This document shows, piece after piece, positions 1 through 4,527 of a stretch of 7,239 bases of DNA; positions within the stretch are counted from its first letter, which is position 1; every line of letters begins with the position of its first letter. Location: positions 1-7,239 of the forward strand of contig JAAXUD010000097.1 in the NCBI GenBank assembly GCA_013336205.1. The letters run 5' to 3'. A program made the position numbers and the translations under genes. The notes beneath the pieces are model-generated. The model made no database searches. It was not told where the DNA came from and worked only from the letters and a program-made list of their open reading frames with translations. The stretch comes from Lentimicrobium sp. Lineage in GTDB: Bacteria > Bacteroidota > Bacteroidia > Bacteroidales > Lentimicrobiaceae.

Positions 1-339
1 TATATGTTTCATAACCATAGAATGCGCATCTTCGGTATAGGTGCCCAGGTTATTGTTTACGGTTTTATAACTCAGGTGCACCTGTCCTTTGAAGCGGGGA
101 AAATCAATATTTATCCAGTTTGCTTCCGCAGGCGCATGTATGTCTTTTGTAATTTTAGCGTAAACCGGATATTCAAAACGAAAAGGATAGATGCTATCCA
201 GCAGCCTGTATTGATGTTCAGGCAGATCGATCCGGAAATAGCCACGGGGTTTTGGGGCAGCTGTTTCACCGCATGAATTAAGCAACAGCGAACCGGCTGT
301 AAAGATTGTCAATGTAATATTCCGGACTTTTCGCAGCAT
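1..339 (-). CDS. gldD: Gliding motility lipoprotein GldD, 3' end outside the window
   Basis: The minus strand reads 113 codons from ATG at 339 to the window edge with no stop, so the C-terminus is missing. The N-terminus has a basic start (MLRKVRN), a hydrophobic stretch and a lipobox LNSC with Cys23, so the product should be a lipoprotein exported by Sec and lipidated at that Cys. After it come PKPRGYFRIDLPEHQY, an aromatic-rich segment around FRFEYPVY, then NWINIDFPRFKGQVHLSYK and VNNNLGTYTEDAHSMVMKH, all typical of the GldD family. In Flavobacterium johnsoniae GldD is required for gliding and for type IX secretion. The gene lies 60 nt downstream of gldE on the same strand, the arrangement known in that phylum, so co-transcription is likely. 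I see no separate promoter in the gap. GldD also occurs in non-gliding Bacteroidota, so the gene alone does not prove motility. Confidence 0.9.
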   Translation of the reverse strand, partial: MLRKVRNITLTIFTAGSLLLNSCGETAAPKPRGYFRIDLPEHQYRLLDSIYPFRFEYPVYAKITKDIHAPAEANWINIDFPRFKGQVHLSYKTVNNNLGTYTEDAHSMVMKHI

Positions 340-399
340 ATTGAGTGATTTAATTTGAAAAATTTGAGTAAATAAGCTGGACAAAGTCTCCCGGAAAGT

Positions 400-1749
400 T
401 TACGATGGGTTTACAATTTTAACCCGGATACGCTTAATGCGTCTTTTATCAACGGTTTCGGCCTGAAAAACGTATTGTTCAAACTGAAATTTTTCGTTTG
501 GTTCAGGAATTTTTCCGGCAAGTTCAAGAATAAGTCCTGCCAGCGTATCTGATTCCCCTTTTGCTTCGGCGAAAATACGGTCTTCTATATTCAGTACTTT
601 GCAGAAGTCGTTGAGCAGGGTTTTACCTTCGAAAATATAGTTATTGTCGTCGATTTTTGAAAAATGGATGGCATCGCTTTCACTGTCGAACTCATCATTG
701 ATTTCGCCGACAATTTCTTCTAAAATATCCTCCAGTGTCACGATACCGGAGGTGCCACCATATTCATCAACCGCAACGGCCATGTGTATTTTTTTTACCT
801 GAAATTCCTGCAGCAGATCATTGATGCGTTTGTTTTCAGGGACAAAGAATGCCGGTCTTTGCAATTTTTGCCATTCGAAGTTGTTGTCTTCGTTCAGGAA
901 GGGGAGCAGGTCTTTAATGTAAATTATACCGGTAACATTATCGAAATTATCGTGGTAAACAGGAATTCGTGAATACCCTGAATCGAGGATAGAGGCAACC
1001 AGTATGTTGTAAGGTGTTTTATCTTCAACTGTTGTAACATCAATACGGGGACGCATTATTTCGCGAACTGTGATGTCGCCGAATTTTACGATTCCTTTCA
1101 GAATTTTACGTTCTTCCTCCGGGGTACTGTTGTCGGTAGTGGTAAGATCCAATGCTTCTGAAAGATCGTCGATAGAGATATTGTGGCCTTTGTGGGCTAT
1201 GCGTTTATCAATAATGGCGGTAGATTTAACTAACAGGGAGCTGATAGGATAGAAAATCTTACGCATTATCAACATGGGGCGAGCCATAAAATGAGCAGTC
1301 GTTATTGCATTTTGAGTCGCATAAATCTTTGGCATAATTTCACCAAACAGCAAAATCAGGGCAGTAACTATAATTACCTGGGCCAGAAATCCCAATAATG
1401 GAGATGCCGAAAAGTCGAACAGGCCTGCCATTATAAACGATGAGATAATTACAATCGCGACATTCACAAAGTTATTGGCTATCAGAATGGTAGCCAATAA
1501 GCGCTTGGGTCTTTCCAGGAGGTGCATGATCAGCTGGCTGCTTTTACCATGGTCGTTGCGCAGTTCGTTGAGCTGGCCGGGATTAAGCGAGAAGAATGCA
1601 ATTTCAGATCCGCTGATGGCAGCTGAGAGGACCAGTAAAAGCAGCATTATGAGCATACCTGCAACTATTCCGGGTGTAACCGGTCCTGTAAAGGTGTTGA
1701 GTAATATGGCCAACACCTGTATAGAAGGGTCAAGGTCGGGGTCTTCCAA
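400..1749 (-). CDS. gldE: Gliding motility-associated protein GldE (CNNM/CBS/CorC_HlyC family)
   Basis: A 449-residue membrane protein of the HlyC/CorC (DUF21-CBS) superfamily. The DUF21/CNNM region spans about 30-205, with hydrophobic segments near 29-47, 86-109 and 117-137, the motif SGSEIAFFSL (46-55) and GEIMPK (136-141). A CBS pair follows: the first at about 230-285 (starts IMRPRIDV), the second at about 298-350 with the hallmark VDEYGGTSGIVTLEDILEEI. A CorC_HlyC domain occupies about 365-446. Superfamily relatives include Mg/Co transport or efflux proteins. GldE itself is known as a partner of GldD in gliding and type IX secretion, and its transport activity is unproven. The call rests on this architecture plus gldD directly downstream. 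The start is TTG: the in-frame stop at 1774-1776 is only nine codons upstream and no ATG lies between. The first ATG (Met32) would remove the conserved acidic N-terminus. The usual upstream neighbours mutY and ssb are absent here. Confidence 0.92.
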   Translation of the reverse strand: MEDPDLDPSIQVLAILLNTFTGPVTPGIVAGMLIMLLLLVLSAAISGSEIAFFSLNPGQLNELRNDHGKSSQLIMHLLERPKRLLATILIANNFVNVAIVIISSFIMAGLFDFSASPLLGFLAQVIIVTALILLFGEIMPKIYATQNAITTAHFMARPMLIMRKIFYPISSLLVKSTAIIDKRIAHKGHNISIDDLSEALDLTTTDNSTPEEERKILKGIVKFGDITVREIMRPRIDVTTVEDKTPYNILVASILDSGYSRIPVYHDNFDNVTGIIYIKDLLPFLNEDNNFEWQKLQRPAFFVPENKRINDLLQEFQVKKIHMAVAVDEYGGTSGIVTLEDILEEIVGEINDEFDSESDAIHFSKIDDNNYIFEGKTLLNDFCKVLNIEDRIFAEAKGESDTLAGLILELAGKIPEPNEKFQFEQYVFQAETVDKRRIKRIRVKIVNPS

Positions 1750-1790
1750 TTCTGAAGTTTTTAAATGCCTGATTTATAATATAGAGGGTG

Positions 1791-1798
1791 CAAAGATA
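1791..1798 (-). promoter_or_regulatory. Putative -7 promoter box for gldE-gldD
   Basis: On the minus strand these bases read TATCTTTG, a perfect match to the Bacteroidota -7 consensus TAnnTTTG, about 40 nt upstream of the gldE start. No TTTG-like -33 element is visible about 20 nt further upstream. That position lies inside the candidate mobile element that begins at 1806. It is a single-motif call. Confidence 0.45.
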
Positions 1799-1805
1799 AG
1801 AAAAA
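1798..1805. repeat. Left copy of candidate 8-bp target-site duplication
   Basis: AAGAAAAA lies flush against the left inverted repeat. The identical 8-mer at 2322-2329 lies flush against the right one. Low complexity limits the weight of the match. Confidence 0.4.
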
Positions 1806-1959
1806 GGCAGAATCTTAATTTGATGTGCTGGCACAATTATTACTTATACCCATTAAATTTGGAACCGCCTATTGTTCATTATTGTCAACGTTTTAAAACA
1901 TCTTCACCAAATTGAAACTATTCCAGCTTAATAATTGACATTGGAGCTCTTTTTTTCTT

Positions 1960-1985
1960 CTACTTTTTGCAAGATCAAAAAGTAG
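1960..1985. repeat. Perfect 10-bp inverted repeat in an A/T-tract context
   Basis: CTACTTTTTG (1960-1969) and CAAAAAGTAG (1976-1985) are exact reverse complements around the 6-nt spacer CAAGAT. A T-tract precedes it and GCAAAAAA follows. From memory it resembles CTACTTTTTG-type intergenic repeats of Bacteroidota genomes. It lies more than 200 nt upstream of gldE and more than 390 nt beyond the stop of the butyrate kinase gene, so it is unlikely to be the terminator of either. Confidence 0.6.
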
Positions 1986-2002
1986 CAAAAAATCTCGGCT
2001 TC

Positions 2003-2170
2003 TTAAAAATTGCTAAAAACAGGCGAGCGATTTTGGCAGGAAGAAACGAGGTTGAACCAGTATTCCTCTGCCTTAATCCGTTGAACACTAATCTTCTGTA
2101 CTTCGCTATACATTTTCGGCTGCGTTTCTTCTCTCTTTAACGCTGCCTGTTTTCTTAACGCAATTTTTAA
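2003..2170. repeat. Long imperfect inverted repeat (hairpin core of the intergenic element)
   Basis: Three blocks pair in register. TTAAAAATTGC (2003-2013) pairs with GCAATTTTTAA (2160-2170). AAAACAGGC (2016-2024) pairs with GCCTGTTTT (2145-2153). GAAGAAACG (2040-2048) pairs with CGTTTCTTC (2123-2131). The central loop is about 74 nt. Weaker pairing may extend outward through CGGC (1996-1999) and CCGG (2174-2177). No tRNA, rRNA or known ncRNA signature is visible, so the structure could act as DNA (cruciform, element end) or as a folded transcript. Confidence 0.6.
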
Positions 2171-2321
2171 AAGGCCGGTCCTTTTGTGCTTAATCCTGAC
2201 CGATAAACATTTTACTTATTACGAGACCAGATATCCCTTACCGAAACAAAAATTAATACCTGCAAAAAACTCATCTGCTTTCTTTCAGATAAACCTCAGC
2301 ACATCAAAATAAAATGCAGCC

Positions 2322-2329
2322 AAGAAAAA
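2322..2329. repeat. Right copy of candidate 8-bp target-site duplication
   Basis: AAGAAAAA, identical to 1798-1805 and directly adjacent to the right inverted repeat. The purine run continues (GAAAAG), so the exact boundary is uncertain by a few bases. Confidence 0.4.
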
Positions 2330-2382
2330 GAAAAGCGTTAAGAAAACAAGATTAGATAAACATGGAGTCTGAAAAAACCAAT

Positions 2383-3459
2383 TTATTTGTACCCGAGCAC
2401 TTCAATTTCACCTTTCATTACGCCAATGGCATTCATCGCCAGCGCATCAATTTCATCTTCATCGGGATAAATGGCGATACCTGAGATTTTTTCTACTTTT
2501 TTGGTCAGATGCCCTGTAAAGGAACTGTAATGGAAAAGGTCGCCGGAAAGGATGATGGCATCGGGTTTACCATCGAGTACAGTACACATGGCGCCAATTT
2601 CTTTGGCCAGCTGATAGGCCATCGCGTACATAAAAAACGCGGCTTTTTCGTCGCCTTCGGCAATACGCTTGTCAATGGTATTGAGGTTGGTTGTGCCCAG
2701 GTATGCATACAAGCCACCTTTGGCAGTGATCATTTCCATAACCTCAGCCTGGGAGAATTTTCCACTGAAGCACAATCTGATCAGGTCGCCCGTGGGCAGA
2801 GATCCGGCCCGTTCCATCGAGAAGGGACCATCACCATCGAAAGCCTGATTAACATCTATCACCCGCCCGTTTTTGTGCGCCCCGACAGAAATTCCTCCAC
2901 CGCCGGCATGAACAACCAGCAGGTTGAGATCTTCATATTTCCGGCTTATGGATTTTGCATATTTCCTGGCCACAACTTTCTGATTGAGCGCATGAAAAAT
3001 AGATTTACGTACAAAAAGCGGGTGACCCGAAATCCTGGCAACATCTTCCAGTTCGTCAACAACCACAGGATCGGCAATGATGGCCCGGGCATTCGTCATT
3101 GCGGCAATATCAGCAGCGATAACACCGCCAAGGTTGGTGGCATGCATGCCCATTACCCCTTTCATCAGATCTTCGCGCAAGGCTTGATTAACCTCGTAAA
3201 CGCCCGATTCAACAGGCTTTACCAATCCTCCCCTGGCCACAACAATCTGAAGTTTGTTCACATTAATGTCGTTGTCTCTCAGTTCCTGAAGAATAGCCTT
3301 TTTACGCATTTCCAGCTGACCGGCAACGTTTCCGCAGGCAGCCAGTTGTTCATCGGTGTATTTAATGGTTTTCAGGAAACACATTTTTGAGTCTTTATAG
3401 ACAGCAATCTTAGAGGAGGTGTTTTTAGGGTTGATAACCAGAATAATCCCGAGGGTCAT
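2383..3459 (-). CDS. buk: Butyrate kinase
   Basis: A 358-residue cytoplasmic kinase of the acetokinase family, close to the usual Buk length of about 355. Butyrate kinase interconverts butyryl phosphate plus ADP and butyrate plus ATP, the last step of the phosphotransbutyrylase route. Visible signatures are ARGGLVKP (75-82), DPVVVDELEDVARISG (130-145), RKSIFHALNQK (151-161), the H184/GGGG loop, ISVGAHKNGRVIDVN, DGDGPFSMERAG with Arg217, GDLIRLCFSGK and YPDEDE near the C-terminus. Two nucleotide/phosphate-loop motifs depart from what I recall as consensus. The N-terminal loop is NPKNTSSK instead of NPGSTSTK, and the C-terminal loop is LSGDLFH where LTGGLA-type sequence is usual. There may also be one extra Gly at 186-189. 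Activity or substrate may therefore differ. ATG at 3459 gives the usual N-terminus (IILVIN). No phosphate butyryltransferase gene is adjacent. The upstream neighbour, 88 nt away on the same strand, is the msrC-like gene. Confidence 0.9.
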   Translation of the reverse strand: MTLGIILVINPKNTSSKIAVYKDSKMCFLKTIKYTDEQLAACGNVAGQLEMRKKAILQELRDNDINVNKLQIVVARGGLVKPVESGVYEVNQALREDLMKGVMGMHATNLGGVIAADIAAMTNARAIIADPVVVDELEDVARISGHPLFVRKSIFHALNQKVVARKYAKSISRKYEDLNLLVVHAGGGGISVGAHKNGRVIDVNQAFDGDGPFSMERAGSLPTGDLIRLCFSGKFSQAEVMEMITAKGGLYAYLGTTNLNTIDKRIAEGDEKAAFFMYAMAYQLAKEIGAMCTVLDGKPDAIILSGDLFHYSSFTGHLTKKVEKISGIAIYPDEDEIDALAMNAIGVMKGEIEVLGYK

Positions 3460-3486
3460 GATAATTGGATTTAGTTAATTAAGGCG

Positions 3487-3494
3487 TAAAAATA
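3487..3494 (-). promoter_or_regulatory. Possible -7 promoter box for buk
   Basis: The minus strand reads TATTTTTA, one mismatch from TAnnTTTG, 28-35 nt upstream of the buk ATG. A TTTTC lies roughly 20 nt further upstream and could serve as a weak -33 element. If it is real, buk can be transcribed apart from the upstream sulfoxide reductase gene. Confidence 0.3.
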
Positions 3495-3547
3495 GGGAAG
3501 TTTTACAGTATGTGAAAACAGATAATTAAAAGCTTTGTTGGCAATGT

Positions 3548-4003
3548 TCAGGATAAAAGCCCGATAATTTTTTCGAGATGGGCAGCATCGGTTTCATCAA
3601 ATGAAGCCAGTTCTTTGCTGTCAACATCGAGCACGGCAATGATTTTGCCGGCTTTATCCCTGACGGGAATAACAATTTCGCTCAATGAGCGGGAATCACA
3701 GGCTATGTGGCCCGGGAAACTATGCACATCAGGCACTATCAATGTTTTCTGCTGTTCGACAGCGGCCAGGCAAACGCCACGACCTTCGAGTATCTGACAG
3801 GCGGCGGGGCCCTGGTAGGGGCCAACAATCAGGCGATCGCCATCGACCCGGTAAAAACCACACCAGAAAAAATAATCCATTTTATTGAAAAGAATGGCTG
3901 CGATGGTTGCCATTTGGGCTGTAGCATCAGGACTTTTTGCCAGAAGGCCTGATAACTGGGTGTAAAGCCGTTCATAACGACCTTCTTTCTTTTTAGTGTT
4001 CAT
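3548..4003 (-). CDS. msrC: Free methionine-(R)-sulfoxide reductase (GAF domain, fRMsr)
   Basis: A 151-residue, single GAF-domain cytoplasmic protein that should reduce free L-methionine-(R)-sulfoxide, with thioredoxin as usual reductant. The family's three redox cysteines are present: Cys69 (QGPAAC), Cys78 (GRGVC) and Cys102 (GHIACD). By analogy to E. coli MsrC (Cys84, 94, 118), Cys102 is catalytic and Cys69 resolving. Binding-site equivalents Glu109 (SEIVIP) and Asp126/Asp128 (LDVDS) are also present, as is the DVHSFPGHIACDS block. The protein is slightly shorter than E. coli MsrC (165 residues). The Cys69-Cys78 spacing is 9, one residue less than in E. coli. A further Cys48 replaces the Ala of the usual WAGFY segment. 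ATG at 4003 is the start; the stop is TGA. The gene is divergent from the ligase-like gene and co-oriented with buk downstream. Confidence 0.9.
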   Translation of the reverse strand: MNTKKKEGRYERLYTQLSGLLAKSPDATAQMATIAAILFNKMDYFFWCGFYRVDGDRLIVGPYQGPAACQILEGRGVCLAAVEQQKTLIVPDVHSFPGHIACDSRSLSEIVIPVRDKAGKIIAVLDVDSKELASFDETDAAHLEKIIGLLS

Positions 4004-4053
4004 ATTTTATTCAAAGGATGAATCTGATTCTGAATTAATGCTGAAAGGGAATC

Positions 4054-4061
4054 CAAAATTA
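4054..4061 (-). promoter_or_regulatory. Putative -7 promoter box for msrC
   Basis: On the minus strand the bases read TAATTTTG, a perfect TAnnTTTG match, 51-58 nt upstream of the msrC ATG. The region about 20 nt upstream has no clear TTTG, so only half of the bipartite promoter is seen. Confidence 0.4.
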
Positions 4062-4118
4062 ATTAAAAATGAGATAGAATAAGGAATTGCCGGAAAAGGC
4101 GTAAAAGAAATAAGCTGT

Positions 4119-4158
4119 AGTGGATTCGAATAGTATTCATTCGATTATATAGTCCACT
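4119..4158. repeat. Two-tier inverted repeat upstream of msrC
   Basis: The outer arms AGTGGA (4119-4124) and TCCACT (4153-4158) enclose inner arms TCGAAT (4126-4131) and ATTCGA (4139-4144) around a 7-nt loop. The 3' side has an 8-nt bulge, so the structure is asymmetric. It lies upstream of the msrC -7 box and could be an operator or chance structure. No known regulator motif is recognised. Confidence 0.35.
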
Positions 4159-4176
4159 CCGAAAACTCTTTATTTT

Positions 4177-4282
4177 GACACCATCCCGATAGCTATCGGG
4201 ACACTAAAACACTAAAACTCACCAAATTTAATATATTGGTATACAATATTCTGTGTATCCCGATAGCTAAAGGGATGGTGTC
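4177..4282. repeat. MITE-like inverted-repeat element with TCCCGATAGCTATCGGGA palindromes
   Basis: The ends are near-perfect inverted repeats. 4177-4204 (GACACCATCCCGAT...) and the reverse complement of 4253-4282 agree except for two substitutions and a 2-nt gap, giving a 106-bp element with 28-30-nt arms. Within the arms are a perfect 18-bp palindrome, TCCCGATAGCTATCGGGA (4184-4201), and a second copy with two changes (4258-4275). The core is AT-rich and starts with ACACTAAA direct repeats (4201-4218). A further TGGTGTCA copy (4276-4283 and 4292-4299) lets TTTGACACCA (4174-4183) pair also with 4292-4301. TCTTTATT occurs on both sides (4167-4174 and 4305-4312) as a possible, not flush, duplication. 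As I recall, this palindrome is a frequent intergenic repeat in Bacteroidota. The remaining sequence at 4313-4426 shows nothing recognisable. Confidence 0.65.
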
Positions 4283-4426
4283 ATGGTTTCCTGGTGTCAA
4301 ATTTTCTTTATTGATTTTTCGGAGCAAGCTCATTAATTAAAATCCAAAAACTTAACCCAACGATATTACTTATCAATTTGCTGCTATTTTTTTACAATTA
4401 GTAACACGCTTCCATTTTTAAAATCC

Positions 4427-4459
4427 TTATGTCAAACTCACCTTATATTGTTATTTTTG
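4427..4459 (+). promoter_or_regulatory. Putative promoter of the O-antigen ligase-like gene
   Basis: TATTTTTG at 4452-4459 matches the Bacteroidota -7 element TAnnTTTG perfectly. TTATG at 4427-4431, 20 nt upstream, is an acceptable but imperfect -33 element. Transcription would begin near 4465, leaving a 5' untranslated leader of about 60 nt before the ATG at 4528. Confidence 0.45.
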
Positions 4460-4527
4460 CCATGGCAGCCTTTTTTATGGGGTAGTCATTCTTAGTAATC
4501 AGAAATAAGAAGTAAAGGTAAAGACCC

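Larger units (their letters stand above)
1806..2321. mobile_element. Candidate non-autonomous transposable element (MITE-like), 516 bp
   Basis: The two ends form an imperfect 25-nt inverted repeat. 1806-1830 (GGCAGAATCTTAA..., ending GATGTGCTG) matches the reverse complement of 2297-2321 at 21 of 25 positions, and the inner 12 bases (TTTGATGTGCTG) are perfect. Directly outside both ends is the same 8-mer, AAGAAAAA, at 1798-1805 and 2322-2329, as expected of a target-site duplication. No credible ORF lies between, so any transposase would act in trans. GGC ends with an 8-bp AT-rich duplication recall parts of the IS1595 superfamily, but that assignment is inference from memory. The interior holds a short inverted repeat (1960-1985) and a long imperfect hairpin (2003-2170). 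Together with the element, these account for most of the gene-free stretch 1750-2382. Caution: the flanking repeat is A-rich and could match by chance. Confidence 0.5.

Noticed and set aside
4..276. A 90-codon plus-strand frame at the left edge
   Set aside because: Antisense to gldD, whose lipobox and conserved segments are clear on the minus strand.
2273..2290. ATCTG...CAGAT hairpin downstream of buk
   Set aside because: Only 5 bp of stem with an 8-nt loop, about 95 nt past the buk stop and inside the candidate mobile element. Chance is sufficient explanation.
2509..3390. A 293-codon plus-strand open frame
   Set aside because: It lies wholly antisense to the well-supported butyrate kinase gene, its translation has no recognisable family features, and no promoter or ribosome site precedes it.
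4201..4218. ACACTAAA repeats as the start of a CRISPR-like or microsatellite array
   Set aside because: Only two short direct copies, no spacers and no cas genes. They are part of the palindrome element.
4429..4485. An 18-residue hydrophobic peptide (MSNSPYIVIFAMAAFFMG) before the ligase-like gene, a possible leader peptide
   Set aside because: The best promoter candidate (-7 box at 4452-4459) lies inside it, so the transcript would start after its ATG. It has no ribosome binding site.
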